This document shows positions 22,336 to 34,800 of a stretch of DNA of 64,000 nt, in pieces. The notes beneath the pieces were generated by a model. The model did not search any database. It was given only the letters and a program-made list of their open reading frames with translations, and was not told the origin of the DNA. Position numbers and translations under genes: made by a program. This DNA comes from Solanum dulcamara (lineage: Eukaryota; Streptophyta; Magnoliopsida; Solanales; Solanaceae), in NCBI RefSeq assembly GCF_947179165.1, contig NC_077240.1, forward strand, positions 70,201,501 through 70,265,500. Reading direction: 5' to 3'. Each line of letters opens with the position of its first letter. Positions within the stretch are counted from its first letter, which is position 1.

Positions 22336-24401
22336 TGTAAGACCCCAGAGGTTGGAAAGTCAGAAAACAAGGTTCAAAAGATGTTTCTCAGACAAATACT
22401 AGCTTTAGGTACTAGGTGGCTCTCCAAGAAGCCCTTCACAGGGCGTGGTTCTCTTCACAAGCCGTGGAGATCACCCATGATAGCCACTAGTGAAAAGGGG
22501 AAATTTGGAGTAGGTACCTCAAATGTGATCCATCCATGGTGTGCACTCTAAATATGATCTGCAAACCCCACTCCCCAAAATTATGTTCAGGGTGCACACC
22601 ATGAAAGGAATACATGAGCCTTGGTAAGCACCACGACCACCACCATGGCTGTGGTGAGTTTCACAGACCATGGTGGGTCCCTCATCTAACCGATTTCCAC
22701 TTTTTAAGATAAGGGTGTTTTGGTCTTTCCTTATATTTTCATTAATGATTGTGGATAATTTTTGCAATTTATTCTAACCTATTAACTACCCTAAGCCCTC
22801 CTAACCTTTTCATTCTCACCCTAACACTCTAACTCAAAAATTTTTCTCTAAAAGTGTGCTCTCCAAGTCTCCTTCTTCCTCAAGTAAGTTCTAAGGATTT
22901 CTTGAAGGTCAAGCTTTAATTCTCTGAAATTTAGGGCTTATAAAGGTTAAGTTATGTGGGAATTCATCATTGGGCTGTTTCACCCATGGAATCTCAAAGA
23001 TTTCTCCTCAAAATCTCTTATGATTTCTTATTCTAAAAGCCCTAATTTCATGATTTCCATTGGGTATTCTTAGTTAATATATGTTTCAATGCTATTAGCC
23101 TAATTATGTATAATCATATTACATTGCATGATTTCAAGATTAATTTCTAATACCTATGCTATATGCTAGTTTCAAGTATGATTTATGAGTTATGATCATG
23201 ATTTTCAAGATATTTCAATGAAAGATTTATGAATGATGTTAAAATATGCTTTAAGCAAGAAGTTATGAATGATGTTTCAATGATTCTATAAGCTAAGAAG
23301 TTATAGTGCAATAAGGACAATTTTTTCATAATCATGTTAAAGAAGTTTGAAGGTTATTATGGAATTTCCTCACACATTCATCATAAAGTTGATAAATGAT
23401 CTACTCTTATGTTATTTTGTAAAGATGGATTGATACTTATTATTATCTTTCCTAGTGATATTAATGACTATGTTCTCAATAAAGTTCCATTGGGATAAGA
23501 CTTAACACCGAGAGGACTTTAAGGTGGAGTTCAGTCCGATAGCCATTGTAGCTACTCAAGAGAATCCTAGTAGCAACCTTTAGTCCCTAACTACATTGCT
23601 CGCGTAGGTTTAAAGATGATAATATGGCGAAGCCAGTGGATCCACATATAGCAAAGTTAAAGAGAGTAACATGACAGAGTATTGTCTGGCAAGGTAGCCT
23701 TTCCCTTCTCGATGTGGGGATCTTCAGATTCCATGTAATAGCTCTCATGGTCTTAAGTATCGACTATGGTCCTATCCCACACTAGTTAAAGAAAAATGTA
23801 TAAAGTTCTCATGATGATGTTTTGATGCATTGTCCAATGAGTTTAACGTTTTAATGCTTTCATGGTTTTACTCATGTTTTCAGATATTGGTCTTGCATCC
23901 CATGTTTCATATTGATTATGTTCTATGTTTATTGTTCATGTATATTTCTCACATACTTAGGGCATTCCATGTACTTACACATACTTTTTGCCTATATTGT
24001 ATCATAATGTAGGGTCCGACGATCACACCCATCCTCTTTTTCATTGTTAGAGCTTATTATAATGTATTGGTAGTGATTCCTCATGTTTCGAGGACGTGAC
24101 ACTTTACTTCCTTATCAGTTTATGACTTTCTTTCCATCCTTTATATTGGGTGAGCTAGGAGCTTGTCTTATTCCCCCATCTAGTTAGTAGAGGCATATTG
24201 AATGTTTAGAGTCTATGTTGTCTTTCATTTTGATTTTGAGACTTATGCTCTATTTTGAGACTATGCTTTTGTGTCTATGCTTTAGCTTATTTGCTTATTT
24301 ACCTTATATATGCTCATGAATGATACGCTAAGAGGCTTGGTTAGGGTCCCTCAGAATTTTAATCATCATGTCACGTCTAAGGACTAGCTTGGGTTGTGAC
24401 A
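22336..24401 (+). mobile_element. Solo LTR inside the left X LTR
   Basis: Begins TGTAAGACCCC and ends GGGTTGTGACA. Flanks are TCAAT (22331-22335) and TCAAC (24402-24406), a TSD with one mismatch. The uninterrupted counterpart is visible at 43485-43510, which lacks these 2,066 bp. It contains repeated 'accatggtgg'-type motifs (22600-22680). No retroelement proteins are present; the short frames have no domain. Confidence 0.8.
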
Positions 24402-25591
24402 TCAACAATAGCTCATCAGCATCACCGAATAAGTCACATAAATATCAAATATATCAATCACAATAACACAAAGGGCATTTACACAACTTCACAATGATAG
24501 ATAAGATGTAATGCAATGCAATGCAATGCGATGTCACGTATAGTGATGCATATCTGTCCTAATTATACACATCTGATGTATAAAAAATCAGAAACTGTGT
24601 AGGCCACATAAGGACCATGTATCAATCAAAATTAGTTTTTCATCGGCATAATCATCAATAGCTAGAACTAATTCCCATCGGCATCGCCAGAACTGTTTTC
24701 CATCGATATAATCATCAATGGAACTATTTCCTATCGGTATAAGTATCAAATGGATCTCATCATAGTATTTTAGAAACAATGAAAATAAGCATGTTCACAT
24801 AGATAATGAGAAAATAACAGTCTTCACAATTACAATGTAATTCACGTCGTACTATCAACATTATATCAACATCAACATTGACATCATTCACATCATTATA
24901 AGTCATTGGGTCTCCATTTCTTTATCCCTTAATCACAATTAGGATCAATCAACAACCAAGTATTTTCAAGTCAATTTCCATAATCAACAATGAGCAAATG
25001 ATAATTTCATCAAGTTCACAATCACATTAAAGTTATCATAGCATTTCATCAAGTTCACATAAAGTTCACGTTAAGAGGTTCACGTTTCCGATCACAATCA
25101 TAGCACACGTAGTCTTTTATTACCCCAATCTTTTATTACGCACAATTTACATGATTATCATCTCAAAACTTGTTCCCTTTACTCCCCAACACATACAAAA
25201 GCAAGTTCAAGCAATCTATAAGATTTACAGGGTTTTAAAAGTTCACCTGTCTTAATCAAATCATGGTAAATCAAAAACTTGAGTCTTTCCCTTTCAAATA
25301 GTATCTGAAATAACGCAGTCTAATCAAATAATGATTCACAATAAGGTTCTGGAACTAACAACACCAATTTCATAAAATTCAGGAAAAAGGGTCAAAACGA
25401 CCCAAAAACCTAATTTTGAAAATAAAGGATAAATCTGGAAATTAATACATAAATACGTTACCAAAGCATTTGGAAACCAACGGAGAAAACCATTTAAAAA
25501 ACGGAGTTGAAATCAGTCCATAATCATCAATTTTACTAAAATTTATATTCTTGAGAAAATTCTCAATACCCAAATCTGAAACTCCGACTCA

Positions 25592-27392
25592 AGAGGTGCA
25601 TAGATTAGCTAGATTGAGAGTTCAGCTTGAGGAAAATAATGAAGTTGGACTTAATGTTCAGAATGGGTCTACATCCTCCCTTGTGGCAGAGGTAAAAGAG
25701 AAGCAATACCAAGATCCCGTCCTCCTTCAGTTGAAAGAGGTTGTTCACAAACAAAAGGTGATAGTTTTCACCAAAGGGAGAGATGGTGTGTTGAGGTACC
25801 AAAATAGATTGTGTGTCCTTGATGTTGATGATGTTCGAGAAAGGATTATGGCCGAAGCGCATAGTTCTAGATACTCTATTCATCCTGGTTCTACAAAGAT
25901 GTATCATGACTTGAGGAAAGACTATTGGTGGAGTGGAATGAAGAGAGATATCGCTGAATTTGTTTCCAAGTGCCCGAATTGTCAACAGGTTAAAGTTGAG
26001 CATCAAAGGCCATGTGGGTTAGCTCAAAATATAGAGATTCTGGAATGGAAGTGGGAGATGATCAATATGGACTTTATTACAGGTATACCAAGGCCCCGAA
26101 AACAACATGATTTGATTTGGGTAATTATGGATAGGATGACTAAATCAGCTTACTTCTTGGTAGTTAAGACTACTGACACCGCAGAAGATTATGCAAAATT
26201 GTATATTCAGGAGATTGTCAGATTGCATGGGTTTCCCTTGTCTATCATCTCAGACAGAGGAGTTCTATTCACTTCCCAATTTTGGAGATCTTTTCAGAAA
26301 GGACTAGGTTCAAAGGTGAATCTTAGTACAACCTTTCATCCCCAGACAGATGGCCAAGCGGAGTGCACCATCCAGACATTAGAGGATATGTTGAGGGCAT
26401 ATGTACTTGACTTCAAAGGAAATTGGGATGATAATTTACCTCTCATATAGTTTGCATACAATAATAGTTACCATACAAGTATTCAAACGGCTCCCTATGA
26501 AGCTTTGTATGGGAGGAGGTGTAGATCACCAATTGGGTGGTTTGAAGTTGGCGAAGTTGAGTTGATTGGGCCTGATTTTGTTCACCAAGCTATGGAGAAG
26601 GTGAAGGTTATTCGAGATAGGCTAAAGACAGCCCAAAGCTGCCAGAAATCTTACACCGATGTGAGAAGAAGAGACTTAGAGTTTGAGGTAGATGATTGGG
26701 TGTACTTGAAAGTGTCACCCATGAAGGGCTTCATGAGGTTTGGAAGGAAAGGAAAGCTTAGTCCTCGATACATTGGCCCTTACCTGATTGTGAGGAGGAT
26801 TGGGAGTGTCACTTATGAGTTGGAGTTACTTTCTGAGCTAGCCGCCATTCATCCGATATTTCACATATCAATGTTGAAGAAGTGCTTAGGCGATCCTTCG
26901 TTGGTAGTCCCCATTGATAGTATTGGAGTTAAGGATAGCTTGTCCTATGAAGAAATTTTGGTCCAAATTCTTGATCGTCAGGTTCGCAAATTGAGGACCA
27001 AGGAGATTGCCTCAGTCAAAGTCTTATGGAGAAATCAATTTATGGATGAAGCCACATGGGAAGCTGAGGAAGATATGAAATTCAAATATCCGCATCTATT
27101 CGTACCTATCAATGAGAATGTTGAAGGTAATGTCCAATTTCTTGATTTGAATTAGTATGTCCATTTTTGAGTTTGAATAGTAAATTATTTTGAGAATTTG
27201 ATTGGTTGAATGATTGAGTTCTGATTTTGATTTGTACCTTGAATCCATCCTTGGTTTACTCATCATTCGAGGACGAATGATCCCAAGGGGGAGATAATGT
27301 AACACCTCAAATTGTTTTTCACTAAGATTCAGACCATTCTTCATGTACGTATAAGATCGAACTCGAAGGCTTTAAATTATATATATAATTTT
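25592..27392 (+). pseudogene. Gypsy integrase-to-LTR fragment fused into the X LTR
   Basis: Open frames at 25551-26450 and 26505-27155 encode the linker, zinc-binding HHCC domain (H...H, then CPNCQ), DDE integrase core (start near NMDFITG; later TTFHPQTDGQAE) and the C-terminal chromodomain (ILDRQVRKL to KYPHLF) of a Tekay-type polyprotein. A TAG at 26448-26450 splits the frame at the same place as in the copy at 35859. After the stop come the polypurine tract (27284-27297) and the first about 95 bp of the gypsy LTR (from 27298), then the sequence switches to X LTR. There is no TSD and no upstream gag or RT, so this is a recombination product, not an insertion. By eye it is about 97-98% identical to 35001-36796. 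Confidence 0.85.
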
Positions 27393-28670
27393 GTCATACG
27401 GTAGAGAAATGATCCAATTTTTTTTCTAAATATCTTAAATAATGATATGAACCTGCTCATTCAATCAAAACTCAATTTCGTACTCGTTTGCCAAGTCAAA
27501 TATTATTTTTTACAGTAAATAATTATTTCATATTTTGTAATAAAAGTCCAATCTCGGCATAGCAAATTTACAGATCAGTCCTATAATTCATGCTCAAAGT
27601 TTCAGAATAAATTTTCAATCCTTAAAACTAATAATGAACTTTTAGTTGGCACAATTTTCTTAAACAACGCGAAAGCACCTAAAGGGCTTAGTAACTCACT
27701 CAAAACTCATTTGAAACCTCTTAAACATAAATCAAATATGCTACTAGTTTGAAAATGATATTTCGAACTCAAAGAAACCATGAAAACACAAAAAAGAAGT
27801 CACTGTAATCTGATGTTGACCAAATTCATTTTAACTTAAGAATCTCCAACTTTCCAAATAATGACAAGAAAATCATCTAACAGCTTCAGGAACTGAACCA
27901 AACCTTCGACTAAATTAAATACCACCATTCGGATCTAGTGGAATCATCAAAACTCACAATTGGCCTTTCTAACCTCAAAAGTTGACTATAGTCATACTTT
28001 AGCTTTAACTATTCTTGCATCTCGTCTAATGGAGCAAAATCAAACCAAACACTTTGGGACCCAACCAATAGTCCATATAGACCAAAAACCATATTTCAGA
28101 GCTAACAGAACTCTCGAAATTCCATTCTGAATTCCTATCACCAAATGTTGACTTTGATCAACTATCTTATTCTTTTAACTTTCACAACACCAAAATTCTT
28201 TCAAAACACATCTAAATACCTCAAAACCATAGCTAATAGTCCTACTAACTCAAAAGTCACATTTCGAAGCTGATGGAACTGACAGAATTCCAATTCGAGC
28301 ATACGAACTCCGAATGTTGATCAAAGTCAAACTTTAGCCTAAATTCACTTAAACTTCCAACTCAAGGGCTCAACTCCACATATCGACTCCGAAACTGAAA
28401 ATGACAATACTCCTAGATCAAATTTAACATTTCAGAGCTGATGAAACTGATGAAATTCCATTTTAAAACTCGTTGATCTAGTTGTTATCAAAAAACACTT
28501 TTAACAACTCAAAGTCTCCAAAACTTAAAAACTTCCAAGAATCATAACTTTTCAATGAAATTTCAAAAACAACTTTACAAATTGATCAAACATGACTCGG
28601 GGTAACTATCGGAAGAGGTAAAATGGTAATTTTCTAAGAATTTATAAAAATGACCTTCAAGGTCATTTTA

Positions 28671-29010
28671 TTATCCACCACTAAAAACCACGTTTATCCT
28701 CAAATATAAAGAAGAAGAAATAAGAATACTCAACGTTACCAAGAACGTGAGGGATAATTTCCAAAGTCGGTATTTTTATTAGGATCATACCATCAAAATC
28801 CACTACCAAGAACTGAACTTCTAACCAAAAATTGGAAGATCTGCAAATCATGAGTGATTATCAAGCCACAGACTAACCCATGAACCGAAACTCTCTAAAC
28901 CACAGCACAACCACCAGGATGAATATTGTCTCACATAACCATGAGAGAATTCTAAAACAATCACCAAACACTCATAATGCACAAATCATCATAGAACTTA
29001 GCAAAATTCT
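28671..29010. other. Internal region of element X, left part
   Basis: Non-coding. A purine-biased run on the minus strand next to the LTR (28671-28700) could be the polypurine tract but is weak. ATTCT at 29006-29010 is the left target duplication of the gypsy element. Confidence 0.5.
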
Positions 29011-31635
29011 TGTAACACCCAAAAAAATTTTTCACTAAGATTTGGACAATTCTTCATGTACGTATAAGATCGAACTCGAAGGCTTTAAATTATATATATG
29101 ATCTATGATTGATGCATAAGTATTTAAAATATATTATATCTGATTTAGGGTCATAAGGGATCCAAAAAAAAAATCAAGCCAAGTCCAAAGAATTCCTTTC
29201 GGGTAAGTTTCCGAATGAGTTAGTATAAGGGTCTACTTCAAACGACCATATCTCCTAAAATATAACGAACTGGGTGTTCCATAACCTATCAAATTAAAGG
29301 TCTTTGAGTCTTCTTTCCAACGCTACCAAGATTGTATTTTGTTGAGTTCGGAGTCAAAAGTTATACTTGATCGAATAGAGAGGACCTGCAGTGAATTTTG
29401 ACCGATTTTCCAGATTTTGTAGGGATATTTTGGTAAAATTACCTAATATCTATATACATAACTGGATGCATTTTGGATCATAATTTCAGTCTTTTTCCTC
29501 TCCAAATAACCCTAATCTTCATCCCTTTCTCTCTCAAATTATCTCCAATAAAATCCTCTCAAACTCAAGGATTCAAGTTTTCCTTTGAAGACCTAACATC
29601 AAGGTTTCTTCAAAATCTACACTAAGGTATGTAAGGCTACTAAAAATATGGATTAAATTCACCATGTTCCCTACATCTTCTTTGAGATTGAATTTTCATA
29701 AGAATTGAGTTTTCTTGATAGATTTATGTCCTAATGAGTTCATACATCTATTAACTTGATTTTGTTATATTGATATTGATAAGTTGAGAAATTGATAAAT
29801 GTTTCATGTTTGATATGAGTGGTTATACACATTTTGTTATGTCTAAGAGTTGATTGATATGAGTTTTTATACATATTTTGTTATGTCTAAGAGTTGATTG
29901 ATATGAGTTGTTATACATATTTTGTTATGTCTAAGAGTTGATTGATATGAGTTGTTAAACATATTTTTGTTATATTAGCAATAGATAATTAACTTGCAGT
30001 AACTTGGAATCCGTTGGTACGTTACAGTTTAATTCAATTACCAAATGATGGAACATAGAAAGAATACTAAAATGTTGGTTAGGATGTTTTCATTAGTTTA
30101 ACACCTTCACAGATCCAAATTTCTAGAAATAAGATGGGGACAATATTTGATTAACATTTTAGTTAGCATGAATCTAATTTCTGTGAGTTGATGCCTCAAT
30201 GGAATTCCATTAGCATCATGAAATTAAATTATATTTAAGAAAAAGTTATATTGCTATTAGTATATTCATATAATACTTCCACTTTGATATATTCTAATAA
30301 TGTAGAAAAAGCTAAACTTTATCATTTATTTCCTAATTTCACGTGAAGTGTTTGGTTTGGTTTGGGACAACTTGGATATTTATTAAATAATAATGTTTAG
30401 CAAAAGAACACTATGGAAAGACATTCTTTCTAGTCAAAGGTGATGACAGAAAGTAAAGTAAGCAATATTCTTGATATTTCCTAAAAATAATAATAAAAAA
30501 GAGATATAGACTAGGCCATTGTCTTTTACATGCCTTTAAAAACATATATAAGATTGGGGTTGATTGGATAATATGATTGGTCAAGAGGCTTGATTTGGGA
30601 TAGAATTGATGAATTGACAGAGGTCCAAACGAGACTGGTCGATATGATTAGATTGAATTGATTGGATAGAGTTTTATGAGCATTGAGTCTTGGGAGGAGT
30701 ATCGAGCACCGAATTGGGTAAGAGTAAGTAATAACTCGAATCCAATAACTACGTCGCCAAACGTAGGAAGGAATTGGACCGTTAAAGTCAGATGTTTTCC
30801 AAATTACTGTCCTGATATAATAGGACTTGATTGGTTATGAATTTATGATTTGTTGATTCGTTCGTACCCTAGCAAGGTATGAACGGATGTGGCAACAACG
30901 TCGGCTTGTTGTACTATTACTGGCTCATAAGTGATGGTTGTCATATAAGAGAAACTCTCATATAGGAGGTCTTGATAGTACTCTGAGTCGAATTGGGATG
31001 GATTGGGCTGGATTGTATGTGATTGGTTCTGTCTAAATTATATTTTGTTTAGACTCAGAACATCTTGATTGAGTTGTACCTTCTTTTGAGTTGAGATTCT
31101 GAGTTAATTTGATCCCACCTTGATGTATGTTTCATTCGGCCATTTTACATACTCGTACATTCCACGTACTGACACCATTTGACCTATATCGTTTTATGAT
31201 GTAGAGACAGGTATTAGAGATCATCAACAGGCGCATCATTGAAGATCTATTCACTTCCAGCTAGTTGGTGAGTCCTCCTTGTTTTCGGAGGATACCGCAG
31301 TTATCTTTTCAGCTTTGAGTTAGATTTCCTTTATTTTGATTTGTGGTAGCCATGAATTTGTCATTGGTACCTCTTATATTATTGATAGAGGCTTTATAGA
31401 CTAGAGAGTGGATGATGCTGAATTGTTTCGTTATGACTAGTTTTATTTATTCTAGTTGTTGAATGGAGATATGGTTGGCCTTTGGCCTTATTATGAATAG
31501 TATTCTTATGATTTGAGTCTTCCGCTAATAGAGTGTAACTGAATGAAAGTGTGATTGGACCAAGTGGTTTGTTTGAAGGCCAGAAATGGTTTTCGAGTGC
31601 TGGCCAAGTCTAGGGTACCCTCCCGGGGTGTGACA
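29011..31635 (+). repeat. 5' LTR of the plus-strand gypsy element
   Basis: 2,625 bp from TGTAACACCC to GGGGTGTGACA. It includes four units of a 44-bp tandem repeat (from 29817) and the 'agggtaccct' signature just before the end. About 560 bp (29980-30545) differ in texture from the minus-strand relative and may be an older insertion carried by both LTRs. Confidence 0.9.
29817..29975. repeat. 44-bp tandem repeat, about 3.6 units (5' LTR)
   Basis: Unit gagttgttatacatattttg plus ttatgtctaagagttgattgatat. Units are almost identical. The same array at 38514-38672 in the 3' LTR has the same copy number, so it predates this insertion. Confidence 0.9.
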
Positions 31636-31655
31636 AACTTTGTATTAGAGGCGTT
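31636..31655 (+). promoter_or_regulatory. Primer-binding site of the plus-strand gypsy element
   Basis: Just after the LTR, 'aactttgtattagaggcg' resembles the tRNA-Met complement TTGGTATCAGAGC with a few changes. The minus-strand relative has the better match TTGGTATTAGAGC at the same place, supporting the assignment. Confidence 0.6.
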
Positions 31656-31848
31656 CAAGAGTCCTAGGGAGTCTATGAAGCCGTGTCTAGTAGAGTCCTG
31701 TTTATGGGTATGTTGTGCACCACACTTATAATCAGGAGGCTTTAAGACATTAGGAATTGTTTCACTTCTTTCATACTCTGAACTCGTACAATAGAGTTAA
31801 ACTCTATAAGACTTTCTTTCTAATTCGTGCGTTTATGCATTGCAGATA

Positions 31849-34800
31849 ATGCCTCCTAAACGTACTTCCAGCTAGAGTAATGCTGATAACCCAGAGATTC
31901 CACAGTAAAAAATGCACCCATCGAGGACTAGAGGCCGACTTGCAAGGTATGCTGAGGCACCTCAAGTGCCTACTACTCTGTCTGCACCAACTTTGGAGGC
32001 AGATTTTCGAGGAGCAATTGCTATGCTCACTCAATTAGTGGCTGCCCGCAATGGTAACCAGAATTCGCCAACTCTTAGTTCTAGTTCTCAAGAGTCGTCT
32101 GCTGCCACGAGAATTAGAGATTTTCTGAGAATGAATCCGCCAGTATTCACGGGTTCCAATGTTGATGAAGACCCCCTGAATTTCATTGATGAGATATGGA
32201 AGATCTTGAAAGCGATGCATGCTACGGAGATCGAAGGGGTTGAGTTGGTGTCTTATCAGCTCAAGGATGTAGCAAATATCTGGTATAACCAGTGTGAACA
32301 AAGTAAAGGTGAGGATATTGAGCCTGCTATTTGGGATGAGTTTGAGGGAGCCTTTGTTGATCATTTCTTTCCCAAAGAATTGAGGGAAGCGAAAGTAGAA
32401 AAGTTTGTGAATTTGAAACAAGAGGGTATGACAGTTAAGGAGTATAGTCTAAAGTTCATCCAGCTGTCCAGATATGCTCCAAAGATGATCCTAGATATGA
32501 GATCAAAGATGAGGAAATTTGTCTCCGGATTGGGAAGACATATGAAGAAGGAGTGCAAAGCAGCATTGTTGATCTCTGACATGGATATTTCTAGGTTAAT
32601 AGTGTATGCTCAGCAGGTAGAGGATGAGAAGAAGAAATACAAGGAGGAACATTTGAGCAAGAAGGCAAAATCAGCTGGACATGAGAGTGAGTAGAGGCAG
32701 AACAAAGGCAACAAGTCCTTCTTTCAAAAGAGGTCTTTCAGCTATGCCCCATCTGCGGCAAGTGCACCTGTGCCACATAACAGGTATGATCGACAGGGAT
32801 AGAGTCACCAGAATTTCAGATCCTAGGGATCTCAATCCCAGGCTAGTTTGGGTCAAGGTTCGAAGGGAAAGACACTATGCGGCAAGTGCGGTAAACTCCA
32901 TTTGGGAGAATGCAGAGAGGGAAAGGATGGTTGTTATAAATATGGCCAAGTGGGCCATTTTCAGAGGGAGTGTCCGACATGGGGCAACAGAGCCCAGTAT
33001 TCTACCACTACACCACCGGTTAGAGGTAATCAAAGGGGTACTACATCAGGTATGAGTGGAGGTACAAACCGTCTGTATGCCATGGGTAGTCGCCAAGATC
33101 AGGAGAACTCCCCAAATGTTATAACGGGTATGATTTGAGTCTTTACTCTTGAATGTTATGCTTTGATGGATCCGGGTGCCACACTATCTTTTATGTCTCT
33201 TTATGTGGCTAGTAAATTTGGTAAAATTCCTGAGTGTCTTATAGAACCCTTCAATGTAACTACTCCTTTTGGTGATTCTGTCTTAGCTGAGAGAGTCTAT
33301 AGAGATTGTACCGTGTTAATCTATCACAGGGATACCCTGGCTGACTTAGTTGAGTTGGACATGGTTGATTTTGATGTGATTCTTGGCATGGACTGGCTTT
33401 ATGTCTGTTATGCCTCTATTGATTGTAGGACTCAGATTGTTAAGTTCAAATTCCCGAATGAGGCTGTCATAGAGTGGAAGGGTAATCCTATCATGCCTAA
33501 GGGTAAATTCATTTCCTACCTTAGGGCTAGAAAGTTAATCTCAAAAGGGTGTATTTATCATATCGTGCGAGTGAAAGATGACAGTGTTGAGTCTCCATCC
33601 CTTGAGTCAGTTCCGATTGTCAACGGGTTTCCTGAGGTCTTTCCTAAAGATCTACCTGGAGTCCCTCCTGATAGGGAGATCGACTTTGGGATTGATGTCC
33701 TTCTTGATACGCAACCTATCTCTATCCCTCCATATAGAATGGCTCCTGCTGAGTTGAAAGAGTTGAAAGAACAGTTGAAGGATTTGTTAGACAAAGGATT
33801 CATTAGGCCGAGTGTCTCACCTTGGGGTGCTCCTATCCTATTCATGCGAAAGAAAGATGGGTTTCTTAGAATGTGTATTGATTACAGGCAACTAAATAAG
33901 TTCACCATAAAGAACAAATACCCTCTTCCCAGAATAGATAATTTATTTGACCAACTTTAGGATGCCACTTGTTTCTCAAAGATAGACCTAAGGTCAGGTT
34001 ACCATTAGTTGAAGGTGAGGGAGTGTGATGTCCCAAAGACAGCTTTTCGTACCCGTTACGGCCATTTTGAGTTTTTGGTTATGTCATTTGGGTTGACTAA
34101 TGCCCCTGCAGTTTTTATGGATCTCATGAATCGAGTATTTAAGCTATACCTTGATATGTTTGTGATTGTCTTCATTGATGATATTTTTGTTTACTCCAAA
34201 AATGAGGAGGAGCACGCCTATCATCTTAGAGTCATCTTGCAAACTCTAAAAGACCAGGTATTGTATGTAAAGTTCTCTAAATGTGAATTTTGGCTTGCAT
34301 CAGTGGCTTTTCTAGGCCATATTATATTTGGAGACGGTATTCAGGTTGATACTCAGAAGATTGAGGCAGTGAAAAATTGGTCCAGACCCACATCCCTAAT
34401 AGATATAAGAAGCTTCTTGGGTTTGGCTGGCTATTATCAAAGGTTTTTAGAGGGATTCTCATCCATATCATCACCATTGACCAAGATGACCCAAAAGAAG
34501 GCTAAGTTCCAATGGTCCAATGCTTGCGAGGAGAGTTTCCAGAAACTGAAGACCAAGCTGACCACTGCTCCTGTTTTGACCTTGCCCGATGGAACAGAGG
34601 ATTTTCTAATATACTGTGATGCGTCTAGAGTTGGTTTGGGATGTGTGTTGATGTAGAGGGGAAAGGTGATAGCCTATGCTTCAAAACAACTTAAGATTCA
34701 TGAGAGAAATTACCCAACTCATGACCTTGTGCTGGCAGCTGTAGTATTTACTCTTAAAATTTGGCGTCACTACTTGTATGGAGTGCATGTTGATGTGTTC

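Larger units (their letters stand above)
21827..28670 (-). repeat. Left (3') LTR of element X, chimeric and interrupted
   Basis: Matches the right LTR in three blocks: 21827-22335 with 42991-43495, 24402-25591 with 43500-44636, and 27393-28670 with about 45154-46446. Between blocks one and two is a 2-kb solo LTR. Between blocks two and three about 517 bp of the LTR is replaced by 1.8 kb of gypsy sequence. Its first bases are TTTCATGA where the right copy has TGTCATGA, and its last two are TA for CA. Confidence 0.7.

Noticed and set aside
25605..26006. 133-codon minus frame opposite the integrase, with a near-identical one at 35014-35415
   Set aside because: Antisense shadow of the integrase zinc-binding region. 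It is conserved only because the plus-strand sequence is duplicated.
31804..32582. Minus-strand frames of 73-128 codons opposite the gypsy Gag
   Set aside because: Shadows of the Gag frame, without domains; same for 33558-33845.
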